Shown here in pieces: positions 1 to 7,764 of a DNA stretch of 52,107 nt. Numbering within the stretch: position 1 is the stretch's first letter; each line of letters starts with the position of its first letter. The notes under the pieces are model-generated. The model saw only the letters and a program-made list of their open reading frames with translations. It searched no databases and was not told where the DNA came from. The stretch lies in the NCBI GenBank assembly GCA_964453155.1, contig CAYVQU010000014.1:1-52107 (forward strand). Direction: 5' to 3'. The DNA is from CAYVQU01 sp964453155 (GTDB lineage Bacteria > Chloroflexota > Anaerolineae > Anaerolineales > UBA11858). Position numbers and translations under genes: made by a program.

Positions 1-44
1 CACAGACCCAACGATGGCGAACTGCCGCTGCTAATTCTGCATAA

Positions 45-161
45 ACTCTATTGAAAGAGACGGGTTTCCACCGGGCTTATTGTGCCAAAGCCGCTGATCT
101 GGCAACCCCCGTAAATGATCCCGAAAACGAGGGTCGGATTTTCGTGGTTGCCCAAAAGTGA
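45..161 (+). pseudogene. C-terminal tail of an upstream gene, possibly a methyltransferase
   Basis: Reading from 45 to the TGA at 159-161 gives a sensible protein C-terminus (LKETGFHRAYCAKAAD then NEGRIFVVAQK). It resembles the end of class I SAM-dependent methyltransferases, where a leucine-rich helix plus GF is followed by a final strand ending in VA-K. A TAA at 42-44 closes this frame, but frame 1 immediately upstream (1-54) reads ELPLLILHKLY, which would fit the preceding helix. A one-base frameshift near 45-54, real or a sequencing error, would join them. The family guess rests on a short tail and is weak. Confidence 0.3.
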
Positions 162-183
162 CCCCCAATATTTTCACCCAAAA

Positions 184-978
184 ATGTTTGTTTTTTTAAC
201 CAAATTTATCCCCTTATTTGTATATCCCCTCGGTAGCGCTTTCTTATTACTATTGCTAGGGTTGATCCTTAGTAAAAAGAAGAGATTGTTCAAAGTGACT
301 GTGATTTTGGCAGTTTTTTTCATCTGGTTGGGGGGGAATAGTTGGGTGGCAAAATCGCTTTCACGCTCTTTAGAGTGGCGTTATTTCCCCCAAGAAGAAT
401 ACCCTTCCGCCGAGGTGATCGTAGTTCTCAGTGGGGGCACCGATCCAGCCCATTACCCCCGATTAATAACTGAATTAAATGGTGCTGGTGATCGGGTTTT
501 ATATGCCGCACACTTGTATCATCAGGGCGTGGCCCCAAATCTTTTGTTGACTGGTGGTTTTATTCCCTGGCGCAGCGATCGAATTGATTCGCCGGCCTCA
601 GAAATGGCAGAATTGTTGAAAATGCTGTCGGTACCGGTCGAGGCACTGTGGCTCGAACACAAATCTTTGAACACCTATGAAAATGCACTTTTTAGCGGAG
701 AAATATTAACCACAAAAGGAATCGACAAAATCATTTTGGTTACTTCAGCCTCTCACATGCATCGCTCTGTGGCCCTATTTGAGCATCAAGGATTCGAGGT
801 TATCCCCGCACCGACAGATTATTCGGTGACCGAAAAAAGTTGGGATCACCTCTGGGAACCAAAATTGCTTACTCAAATCTTAAATATCTTACCAACCGCC
901 GAAAATTTAAGTGAAACCACCAAAATCCTAAAAGAATACTTAGGTTTCTGGATATATGATCTGCGCGGTTGGTTGTAA
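184..978 (+). CDS. YdcF/ElyC-like DUF218 membrane protein
   Basis: DUF218 proteins (YdcF, SanA, ElyC) are membrane-anchored and linked to envelope or peptidoglycan-precursor homeostasis; their exact reaction is unsettled. Two N-terminal membrane segments lie at about residues 8-30 and 36-54, followed by the conserved core: VIVVLSGG near 78-85, LLLTGG near 120-125, the acidic E158 with HKSLNTYENA, and SHMHRS near 190. The 264-aa length fits ElyC-type members. I chose the ATG at 184 because homologues begin with a FLTKFIPLFVYPLG-like helix and because an earlier ATG at 115 would overlap the tail of the preceding gene. Neither start has a clear ribosome site. A DUF952 gene follows after 15 bases, so the two are probably co-transcribed. 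Confidence 0.85.
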   Translation: MFVFLTKFIPLFVYPLGSAFLLLLLGLILSKKKRLFKVTVILAVFFIWLGGNSWVAKSLSRSLEWRYFPQEEYPSAEVIVVLSGGTDPAHYPRLITELNGAGDRVLYAAHLYHQGVAPNLLLTGGFIPWRSDRIDSPASEMAELLKMLSVPVEALWLEHKSLNTYENALFSGEILTTKGIDKIILVTSASHMHRSVALFEHQGFEVIPAPTDYSVTEKSWDHLWEPKLLTQILNILPTAENLSETTKILKEYLGFWIYDLRGWL

Positions 979-993
979 AAACGAGGAAATTTC

Positions 994-1335
994 ATGGCAG
1001 AAAAAATTTTACACATTTGCACCCAGTCAGAATGGCAAAATGCCCAGATTGCTAAAGAATATCAAGCCGCATCGTTAGAATCCGAAGGCTTCATTCATTG
1101 TTCTCAGCCAGACCAAATCTTAAAAGTTGCCAATCAATATTATCCCGAGGCGGTTGATTTAACCCTGCTCTGGATTGATGTGGATAAATTGAAAGCTGAA
1201 CTCCGTTGGGAATCTTCTGATGGGGACGTGTTCCCTCATCTCTATGGCCCCCTGAATTTGAACGCCGTACTAGCAGCCTTTCCGTTTCAACCGGATGAAA
1301 CCGGGGTGTTCCGAACCTATCCCAAGTTTGAATAA
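994..1335 (+). CDS. DUF952 family protein
   Basis: This 113-aa protein matches the DUF952 pattern: an opening ILHICTQSEW segment, then a GFIHCS motif near residues 33-38, and an LYGPLNLNAV motif near 83-92. The fold is related to ADP-ribosyltransferase-like proteins, but no activity is established for the family. The full expected length is present and a GAGGA ribosome site lies just before the ATG. It follows the YdcF-like gene closely and is probably translated from the same message. No signal peptide or membrane segment is visible, so it is likely cytosolic. Confidence 0.88.
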   Translation: MAEKILHICTQSEWQNAQIAKEYQAASLESEGFIHCSQPDQILKVANQYYPEAVDLTLLWIDVDKLKAELRWESSDGDVFPHLYGPLNLNAVLAAFPFQPDETGVFRTYPKFE

Positions 1336-1423
1336 TGTTTCAAAATAAATTGATAGGCTGTGATATTCCGAAAATGCAGTAGAATAGAAGTATCGTTATT
1401 TGTAGACCAAAGGATGGTGTCCT

Positions 1424-1813
1424 GTGAAATTTAGCTCTCGCCACAACACCTTGATCGTTGGATTGATTTTTTCATTAGTGCTGCTATCACTTAGCCTGAT
1501 ATTTAACCCACTCTCGGCTACGGCCGGATCTGGGTTCACCGATACGCCTGAACCGACAGTGACCATGGCGCCTACCTTAACGCCACCAGCGATAGAACCG
1601 GATCCAATCATATTTGATACCCCGGTGCCCACAGTCACGATTGAACCCATCACAATTACCCAAGAACCCACCAATCCCATTGGGCTCTGGGACAGTGCCT
1701 CCTGGATAAATCGGTGCTTACTCGGCGCTGTAATTGTTGGGGCGTTGATATTTATGTTTTTAGTTGTCTTTGGGGTAATTCAGCGGATGCAGCCTGATGA
1801 GCGCAAAAACTAA
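1424..1813 (+). CDS. Small Pro/Thr-rich membrane-anchored surface protein
   Basis: The 129-aa product has a signal-peptide-like segment (about 9-33), a Pro/Thr-rich stretch with repeated PTVT, TPEP and TPVPT units (about 40-85), and a C-terminal membrane helix (about 97-119) followed by a charged tail (RMQPDERKN). That is the layout of an extracellular stalk held in the membrane. GTG at 1424 is the only start in frame before the signal peptide and has an AGGATG-like ribosome site about 8 bases upstream. Its 3' end overlaps the convergent lutBC gene by four bases. I do not recognise a named family; the same signal, TP-rich linker and C-terminal helix layout occurs in the 24613-25260 gene. Confidence 0.75.
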   Translation: MKFSSRHNTLIVGLIFSLVLLSLSLIFNPLSATAGSGFTDTPEPTVTMAPTLTPPAIEPDPIIFDTPVPTVTIEPITITQEPTNPIGLWDSASWINRCLLGAVIVGALIFMFLVVFGVIQRMQPDERKN

Positions 1814-3912
1814 CGAACCACCAGGACATACAACTCCCCCGGCCCATGAACCCCGATGGTTAAGGTCATCTCGATATCGGCTGTTCGAGATGGCCCACTG
1901 ATAAAAGTAGTTGTTCCCGCCTTTTGAATCTCCGCTAAGTCTAGCACTTGGCGGAGATTTTCATATATATCTTTTTGATGCAAAATGGCAATATGGATTT
2001 CGGGTAATAGTGAGGTCGATAGGGGACGCTCTGGCCCTGATGTGACTGCAATCGATCCGGTTTCAGCTACCCCAGCTAATGCTCCGGTCAACCCTACTTG
2101 GATTTCAGGGTTAGTGCCAAAATGGATTCCTATCCCCGCGTTTTGGATTTCTTCTAAAACCCCATTCGGTAGATCATCCTTACCCCAAGACAAAATTTCA
2201 GCAACATTTCGCTCCTTAAGAAACGCCAAAATCCATTCTTTAACCTCAGATTCTAAACAAGGTACGCAGACCCCATTTAAGGCCCGCAACTCCTGCTCAA
2301 ACCGCGCCACTAAATCTTCTGCTGCCACAGGTTCCTCTATTTCCAACTGGACCCCAAATGCATCCCTCCTGGCTCCCTTCCCCCCTTGCCCCTTCATTTC
2401 CTCCCCCTTACTCCCCTGTGCCACTTTCCCTCGCCGCCACATTTCGCTAAATGATTCCGCCGCCGGTTTCGGGAAATCTTTCGAATACCCCCACCCCGTA
2501 ATCTCGGGGAGTTGCAACCATTTCGAGCGCGGCGCCGCGATATTCCCGAACATGCCGGCCATCTTTTGAGCCCATGAAAAAATTTGGGGCCGGCTGGTAG
2601 CCCAGGAGAACCATCGCAAGCCCCAAGTGACGGGGGCTGACATCCCTTCCGGGACGTGTTTTTCTTGCGAACGGGTATCAACCTCCTGACCTCCCGACCG
2701 CACTCGCAGCAGCATCGTGGGCAAATCGATGTCCATCGGGCAGGCTTCTTTACAGGCTCCACATAACGTCGATGCCTGGGCCAAATGTCCAAAATCTGCC
2801 TGCCCAAATAAACCGGGTGACAAGGCTGACCCAATCGGTCCGGGATATGGTGTGTACGCCCCTGATTTACTGGTGTAAGCGTATCCGCCAATTTCACGGA
2901 AAACGGGACAAGAGTTGATGCAGGCCCCACAGCGAATACAGTACAAGGTTTCGGCTAATTTGGTGTGGCTTAACTGGGACCTGCCGTTGTCGATCAGAAT
3001 TAAATGTCGTTCATCAGCCCCATCGATCTCGTCAGATTGCTTTGGTTTTGAGATGAGTTGCGTATAGACAGTTGTTTTTTGCCCCGTTGCCGATCGTGGC
3101 AGCATGGTCAACATCAAAGCTAAGCCATCGGCATCGGGAACCAATCTTTCGATGCCCATTAGAGCGATATGGGTCTTTGGCAGGGTCGTCACCATCCGGG
3201 CGTTGCCTTCATTGGTGACAATACACAGCATGCCCGCATCTGCTACCCCAAAATTGACTCCCGAAATGCCAATATCGGTCTCCAGAAAAAACTGACGCAA
3301 TTTGGCTCGGGCCGTATTTGTCAGGGTTTGGATGTCATTTGTCAGCGGAATTCCTAACTTTTCATGAAATGTTTCGCCCACATCTTCTTTACGGAGATGA
3401 ACAGCTGGCGTGATAATATGCGAAGGGTGTTCCTCCCGCAATTGGACAATATATTCCCCTAAATCGGTTTCTACCACTTCGATCCCGGCTGCTTCCAAGG
3501 CCGGATTCAACTCAATTTCCTCACTCATCATCGTTTTGGATTTTGAGATCAGTTTAGCTTTTTTCTCTGTGGCAATGGCCAAAACAATTTTTCGAGCCTC
3601 AGCAGCATTTGCCGCCCAATGGACAATAAATCCATTGTCTTTTACATGGGCTATAAACTGGGCTAAATATTGGTCCAAATTGGCGATTACATCGGCCCGC
3701 ACTGCATGCGATTTTGCTTTCAACGTATGAATATCTTCGGGAAATGAGGCAAACGCGTTTTCCCGCGCAACCAACCTTTGGGCGGCATTTTTATCCAGCG
3801 CGGCCTGGAGTTTCTCATCGGCAATTGCAGTTCGGATCTGCTGACGAAAATTGTGAGTTGTCATATTGTTTTTTTCAGCGAACTCGGCGTTCTCTGGTTT
3901 TTTTTTCCTCAT
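1810..3912 (-). CDS. lutB: Fused lactate-utilisation protein LutB-LutC
   Basis: LutA, LutB and LutC together oxidise L-lactate to pyruvate. Here LutB and a LutC-like domain are one 700-aa chain. Residues about 60-300 form the LUD domain with GISGVNFGVADAGML. A ferredoxin-like segment follows with two 4Fe-4S motifs, C325-x2-C328-x2-C331-x3-C335 and C384-x2-C387-x3-C391. Residues about 535-700 are LutC-like (GVAETGSIAVTSGP, ISGPSRTADIE). The linker at about 495-520 is Gly/Lys/Glu-rich and is encoded by a pyrimidine-rich 7-base-period tract (2371-2419). The ATG at 3912 is used; an internal ATG at 3864 would give a more typical N-terminus and cannot be excluded. It lies 43 bases downstream of lutA in the same operon. 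Confidence 0.9.
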   Translation of the reverse strand: MRKKKPENAEFAEKNNMTTHNFRQQIRTAIADEKLQAALDKNAAQRLVARENAFASFPEDIHTLKAKSHAVRADVIANLDQYLAQFIAHVKDNGFIVHWAANAAEARKIVLAIATEKKAKLISKSKTMMSEEIELNPALEAAGIEVVETDLGEYIVQLREEHPSHIITPAVHLRKEDVGETFHEKLGIPLTNDIQTLTNTARAKLRQFFLETDIGISGVNFGVADAGMLCIVTNEGNARMVTTLPKTHIALMGIERLVPDADGLALMLTMLPRSATGQKTTVYTQLISKPKQSDEIDGADERHLILIDNGRSQLSHTKLAETLYCIRCGACINSCPVFREIGGYAYTSKSGAYTPYPGPIGSALSPGLFGQADFGHLAQASTLCGACKEACPMDIDLPTMLLRVRSGGQEVDTRSQEKHVPEGMSAPVTWGLRWFSWATSRPQIFSWAQKMAGMFGNIAAPRSKWLQLPEITGWGYSKDFPKPAAESFSEMWRRGKVAQGSKGEEMKGQGGKGARRDAFGVQLEIEEPVAAEDLVARFEQELRALNGVCVPCLESEVKEWILAFLKERNVAEILSWGKDDLPNGVLEEIQNAGIGIHFGTNPEIQVGLTGALAGVAETGSIAVTSGPERPLSTSLLPEIHIAILHQKDIYENLRQVLDLAEIQKAGTTTFISGPSRTADIEMTLTIGVHGPGELYVLVVR
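2371..2419. repeat. Degenerate heptamer array inside lutBC linker
   Basis: Seven consecutive 7-base blocks approximate CTTnCCC on the plus strand. They encode the low-complexity Lys/Gly/Glu linker between the LutB and LutC parts of the fusion. Unit identity is loose, so confidence comes from similar 7-base arrays elsewhere in the window. Confidence 0.5.
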
Positions 3913-3955
3913 GAGCAGAATATCTCATGAACCAACCGATTTGTAATGGATCGAA

Positions 3956-4681
3956 TTAGCGATTTGCCAAAACTTCGGCGATGTGCATAACTTTGGACAT
4001 TTGTTTCTGGCGATGCAAACCACCCCCAATATGCATCATACACCCGGTATCGCAAACCACAACAACGGGGGCCTCGGTAGTTTTGATATTGGTGATCTTC
4101 CGTTGCAGCATTTCAGCTGATATTTCTGGATGTTTTATCGAAAAAACTCCACCAAACCCGCAGCAATCTTCTTGATGGGGGAGTTCAATGATCTCGGCCT
4201 CCCGTACATTTGCCAATAATGTTCGGGGTTGGTGCTCCACACCTAAACCCCGAGTGAGGTGACAGGAGGGATGATAGGTCAATTTCCCTGAGAACCGCGC
4301 CCCAACATCGGCAACGCCTAACTCATCCACCAGAAATTCGGTGAATTCAAAAGTTCGGCAGGCTATGGTCTCAACTCGGGGTAACCATTCCGTATCTTCG
4401 GCGAAAAGTTCAGGATAACCATGCCGGATCATTGCTGTGCACGACCCAGAAGGGATCACAATTGGCCCCGCTGTTTGTTCTAGCACCGTTATGGTGTGTT
4501 CAGCAGTTTGCCGGGATTCAAATCGCATCCCTGCGTTGAATGCCGGTTGCCCACAGCACGTTTGACCCTCAGGAAATGAAACTTCAACGCCTACTCGGTT
4601 CAGCACATCGACGGCTGCGAGGCCAATTTGGGGTTGGAGCGTATCAATTAAACAGGTGATAAAAAGTTGTACGGTAGCCAT
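3956..4681 (-). CDS. lutA: Lactate-utilisation Fe-S oxidoreductase LutA
   Basis: LutA is the cysteine-rich (CCG-domain) subunit of the LutABC lactate oxidase. The two CCG motifs are at residues 42-44 (TCCGQPAFNAG) and 173-175 (DCCGFGG). Each has its partner cysteines: HPSCHLTRGLG at C140 and VVCDTGCMMHIGG at C210 and C214. At 241 aa it matches the family length. A GAAAGAGA ribosome site precedes the ATG. It is first in a two-gene operon with lutBC, behind a good promoter at 4711-4739. Glycolate oxidase GlcF shares CCG motifs, but the adjacent LUD protein makes LutA the better name. Confidence 0.92.
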   Translation of the reverse strand: MATVQLFITCLIDTLQPQIGLAAVDVLNRVGVEVSFPEGQTCCGQPAFNAGMRFESRQTAEHTITVLEQTAGPIVIPSGSCTAMIRHGYPELFAEDTEWLPRVETIACRTFEFTEFLVDELGVADVGARFSGKLTYHPSCHLTRGLGVEHQPRTLLANVREAEIIELPHQEDCCGFGGVFSIKHPEISAEMLQRKITNIKTTEAPVVVVCDTGCMMHIGGGLHRQKQMSKVMHIAEVLANR

Positions 4682-4710
4682 ATTTTCTCTTTCAGGAAAT
4701 TTATCATGGT

Positions 4711-4739
4711 ATTGTATCGTTTGTGTGAGTGTGTGGCAA
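4711..4739 (-). promoter_or_regulatory. Sigma-70-type promoter of the lut operon
   Basis: On the minus strand TTGCCA (4734-4739) and TACAAT (4711-4716) are separated by 17 bases, each one base off consensus. The start of transcription would fall about 20-25 bases before the lutA ATG. Confidence 0.65.
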
Positions 4740-4758
4740 TAAGATTAATGTATACTTG

Positions 4759-4774
4759 ATGGAACCGGTTCCAT
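4759..4774. promoter_or_regulatory. LacI-family-type operator palindrome
   Basis: ATGGAACCGGTTCCAT is a perfect 16-base palindrome with a central CG, the form typical of LacI/GalR-family operators. It lies in the divergent spacer between lutA and the glucan phosphorylase gene. A TATACT at 4751-4756 sits directly beside it, so a bound repressor would cover the start of a rightward transcript. The -35 for that promoter is poor. No LacI-family gene is in the window, so the regulator is unknown. Confidence 0.6.
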
Positions 4775-4930
4775 GCATTTGCCGATCACTTGATAAGATG
4801 GTAATATTGGAGCGGTTTAGACAAATTTTCAAGTTTTTACATTGGTGAGAACAATATTTTTGACAATTTCGCCGTAAGGCGACAAATACTTGGAAAAGCC
4901 TAGATTTTAAATCGAAATGCTAGAGGAACA

Positions 4931-7084
4931 GTGATCGAAATGGACCAATTTAGAGCAAAAATTCCTAATCATTTTAGTTTGCCTCGCCGCATCAATCGAC
5001 TCGGCGAACTCGTTTACAATCTCTGGTGGGTCTGGAATAAAGACGCTCAGCGGTTGTTCGCGCTAATTGATCAAGATTTGTGGGAGCGTACTTATCATAA
5101 TCCGGTGCGTTTTCTGCGTCAGGTTGAGCGCGTCCACTTGAACGCGGTGACCCACGACCGTCATTACCTTGAGTTTTACGACCGCATTATGCGGGCTTTT
5201 GACCAGTATCTAAACACTGATGAAACCTGGTTTATGCAAAATCATGCTGAGCGGATCAATCAGCCCATCGCTTATTTTTCTACCGAGTTTGGTCTCCATG
5301 AAACCCTGCCAATTTATGCTGGTGGTTTGGGCGTGCTTTCAGGTGATCATGTCAAAGAGGCCAGCGATCTCGGTCTCCCGATGATTGCAGTTGGATTCTT
5401 GTATACCCGGGGCTACTTCTCCCAACATATCACAGAGGATGGTTGGCAAGAGGCTCGAAATGTCCGCCTGCAGTTTGACGATCTGCCCGTACTGCCCATC
5501 ATGGATGATAATGGCGATTTGCTGACTATTTCAGTTGAATTACCTGGTAGGGAAGTGAAAGCCCGTTTGTGGGAAATCCGCGTTGGACGGATGCCCCTCT
5601 ACTTGCTTGACTCGGATGTCGAGGGGAATACCCCCGCCGATCGGGAATTAACTGCTCGATTGTACAGCAGTGACCTCGACCTGCGCATTTCCCAAGAAAT
5701 TATTTTAGGCGTTGGTGGAGTCCGAGCCCTACGTTGTTTGGGCTATAACCCCAAAGTCTGGCATATGAACGAGGGTCACTCGGCCTTCATGGGTCTTGAA
5801 CGGGCCCGGGAAATGGTTGCCGCTGGGCATGAGCTTGAAGAAGCCGTTGCCGCTGTTTCAAAATCCTCAGTATTCACTACCCATACACCAGTGCCCGCTG
5901 GTTCTGATGAATTCCCGTTGTGGTTGATCGATAAATACTTCTCTCACTTGTGGCCTGAACTTAACTTAGATCGGGAACAATTTATTGATCTTGCCCGGCA
6001 TCAGATGCCGTGGGGCGAGACCTTTAGTATGCCGCTGTTGGCCTTCAAGTTTGCTGATCGCCGTAATGGTGTTTCTCAACTCCATGGACAAGTCGCTCGA
6101 AAAATGTGGAATTTTCTGTGGCCTGAGAAAAAGGAAGATGAAGTCCCGATTTCATATGTGACCAACGGTATTCACACCGGAACCTGGTTGGCGCGCCGTT
6201 ATCGTCACCTTTTCAATCGGTATTTTGGCCGCGATTGGATGGCAGGTCTTGATGACCCTTCGGTATGGGATTCTCTCGAAAGTGTCCCCGATCAGGAACT
6301 CTGGGAAGTCAAACGCCACCTCAAACGAAAATTAATGTTTTATTTGCGGGATCGTACCCGCGATCAATGGCTGCGTGGGCAGGTCCATCCGGTGCAAGTT
6401 GTGGCCTCCGGAGCGCTGTTGGATCCCTATGCTCTCACGATCGGATTTGCCCGTCGGTTCGCGACTTACAAACGGGCCAACTTAATCCTGCGAGACCTGG
6501 ATCGTCTATTAGATATCATCAACCAGCCGAACCGTCCCGTTCAGATCATCTTTGCCGGAAAAGCCCATCCCGCCGATGAGCCCGGTAAACTCCTCATTCA
6601 GGAAGTCTATCGCAAAGTCAAACAAGCTGAAAACGGCGGCCGCCTGGTCTTCATCGAAGATTACGACATGAACCTGGCCCGTTATCTGGTTCAGGGAGTG
6701 GATGTTTGGCTGAATACCCCCCGTCGCCCTAACGAAGCCTCCGGTACTTCCGGTGAGAAAGCAGCCCTTAATGGGGTCCTCAACTTTTCTGTCTTGGATG
6801 GTTGGTGGCGCGAAGGCTACAACGGTCATAACGGGTGGGCCATTGGCGATGAAGTTGATTATGACGACCCCAACGTCCAGGACCAAAAAGACGCCGATAG
6901 CCTCTACAACACCCTTGAAAATGAGATCATCCCCCTATATTACGACGATCGCAATGCTGACAATATCCCCATCGAATGGGTGGCTCGCATGAAAGAATGT
7001 ATGCGCACCCTGGCTCCCGAGTTCAGCATGCGCCGCATGGTCAAGCAATACACCGAAGACTTGTATATTCCCGCGATGAATTAG
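4931..7084 (+). CDS. glgP: Alpha-glucan (glycogen) phosphorylase, GT35
   Basis: The enzyme releases glucose-1-phosphate from alpha-1,4-glucans such as glycogen, using pyridoxal phosphate. The 717-aa chain begins with a DUF3417-like N-terminal region (LGELVYNLWWVWN) as in the Thermotoga-type short phosphorylases. It then shows NEGHSAF, THTPVPAGSD, ARRFATYKRANLI and FAGKAHPADEPGK. The cofactor lysine is K610 in EASGTSGEKAALNG. GTG at 4931 is only 3 bases from the AGAGGA ribosome site, so the ATG at 4940 (12 bases away) is an alternative start three codons later. A strong terminator follows. The LacI-type palindrome upstream suggests carbohydrate-responsive control. Confidence 0.93.
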   Translation: MIEMDQFRAKIPNHFSLPRRINRLGELVYNLWWVWNKDAQRLFALIDQDLWERTYHNPVRFLRQVERVHLNAVTHDRHYLEFYDRIMRAFDQYLNTDETWFMQNHAERINQPIAYFSTEFGLHETLPIYAGGLGVLSGDHVKEASDLGLPMIAVGFLYTRGYFSQHITEDGWQEARNVRLQFDDLPVLPIMDDNGDLLTISVELPGREVKARLWEIRVGRMPLYLLDSDVEGNTPADRELTARLYSSDLDLRISQEIILGVGGVRALRCLGYNPKVWHMNEGHSAFMGLERAREMVAAGHELEEAVAAVSKSSVFTTHTPVPAGSDEFPLWLIDKYFSHLWPELNLDREQFIDLARHQMPWGETFSMPLLAFKFADRRNGVSQLHGQVARKMWNFLWPEKKEDEVPISYVTNGIHTGTWLARRYRHLFNRYFGRDWMAGLDDPSVWDSLESVPDQELWEVKRHLKRKLMFYLRDRTRDQWLRGQVHPVQVVASGALLDPYALTIGFARRFATYKRANLILRDLDRLLDIINQPNRPVQIIFAGKAHPADEPGKLLIQEVYRKVKQAENGGRLVFIEDYDMNLARYLVQGVDVWLNTPRRPNEASGTSGEKAALNGVLNFSVLDGWWREGYNGHNGWAIGDEVDYDDPNVQDQKDADSLYNTLENEIIPLYYDDRNADNIPIEWVARMKECMRTLAPEFSMRRMVKQYTEDLYIPAMN

Positions 7085-7117
7085 CCAATTCTAAGAATTT
7101 GGCAGCATTAGATTGAA

Positions 7118-7150
7118 AAATAATCCCCGACGCCTGGTCGGGGATTATTT
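7118..7150. terminator. Rho-independent terminator after glgP
   Basis: A perfect 14-bp stem (7118-7131 with 7137-7150) and a 5-base loop is preceded by an A-run and followed by T-rich sequence. It can serve both glgP and the convergent Nudix gene, whose stop codon overlaps its edge. Confidence 0.88.
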
Positions 7151-7625
7151 ATGTTTTAAGGGGTGAATATTTTACTTTTGCCACCGTCTCATTATCTGGA
7201 CTGAATTCGAACTTGGCCGCAAACCTATCTCCAGCCAGAATTTTTGGTAACCAATAGTGGGCATCATCCCACATTTCTTCATACGGAATTTGGTCGACCG
7301 CGAACATCTGGGGGATCATTTCAGTACTTTCCTGGGCATTCCCCACCCAATTGCGGCAAATAAAGGTATGCACGCGATGCTCATTTTCAGGTTTATGGGG
7401 AAATCTGAACTCCAGGATGGCACCCAACTCCAGAGCGGATACCGGAACTGCGATCCCCGTCTCTTCAGCTAACTCCCGGACTGCGGCCTCCCCAGCGGTC
7501 TCACCAGGTTCGACCTTTCCGCCAAATCCGGCATATTTCCCCTGTCCAAAACCGATCTTCTTATAGCCGAGGAGAATCTCAGTAATGGGTTGCTTACCCA
7601 ATAAAACTAAAGTCGCGGCTTTCAT
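7149..7625 (-). CDS. Nudix hydrolase, MTH1/8-oxo-dGTPase-like
   Basis: The Nudix box spans residues 36-58 (GKVEPGE, then REL-EETGI), giving the metal-binding RE-x2-EE core. The surrounding sequence is close to the eukaryotic-type MTH1 pattern: GFGQGKYAGFGGKVEPGE near the box and MWDDAHYWLP at 118-127, where the two aspartates recognise oxidised purine bases in MTH1. A role in removing oxidised nucleoside triphosphates is therefore likely but inferred. At 158 aa it is full length. It is convergent with glgP across a shared terminator, and no partner gene is adjacent in its operon. Confidence 0.88.
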   Translation of the reverse strand: MKAATLVLLGKQPITEILLGYKKIGFGQGKYAGFGGKVEPGETAGEAAVRELAEETGIAVPVSALELGAILEFRFPHKPENEHRVHTFICRNWVGNAQESTEMIPQMFAVDQIPYEEMWDDAHYWLPKILAGDRFAAKFEFSPDNETVAKVKYSPLKT

Positions 7626-7651
7626 TTCACCAAACTGTATTTACAACAGTC

Positions 7652-7684
7652 GCATCCTTCAATGCGCGGCGCTACTCAGGATGC
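7652..7684. repeat. Dispersed GCATCCT...AGGATGC hairpin repeat, copy A
   Basis: A 7-bp inverted repeat, GCATCCT (7652-7658) and AGGATGC (7678-7684), encloses a 19-base loop. Its right arm reads GCATCCTGAGTAG on the minus strand, matching the starts of the copies at 9090 and 19065. Confidence 0.55.
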
Positions 7685-7736
7685 TTGTGTTTCATTAACA
7701 CAAAAACGTGACGCGGCGGCGATCTGAGATCAACAC

Positions 7737-7764
7737 TCACGCATCACGCTTCAATTATCACGTT
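7737..7764. repeat. Degenerate heptamer array at the aminopeptidase 3' end
   Basis: Blocks CTCACGC, ATCACGC, TTCAATT and ATCACGT keep a 7-base period and end at the aminopeptidase stop codon. Confidence 0.45.
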
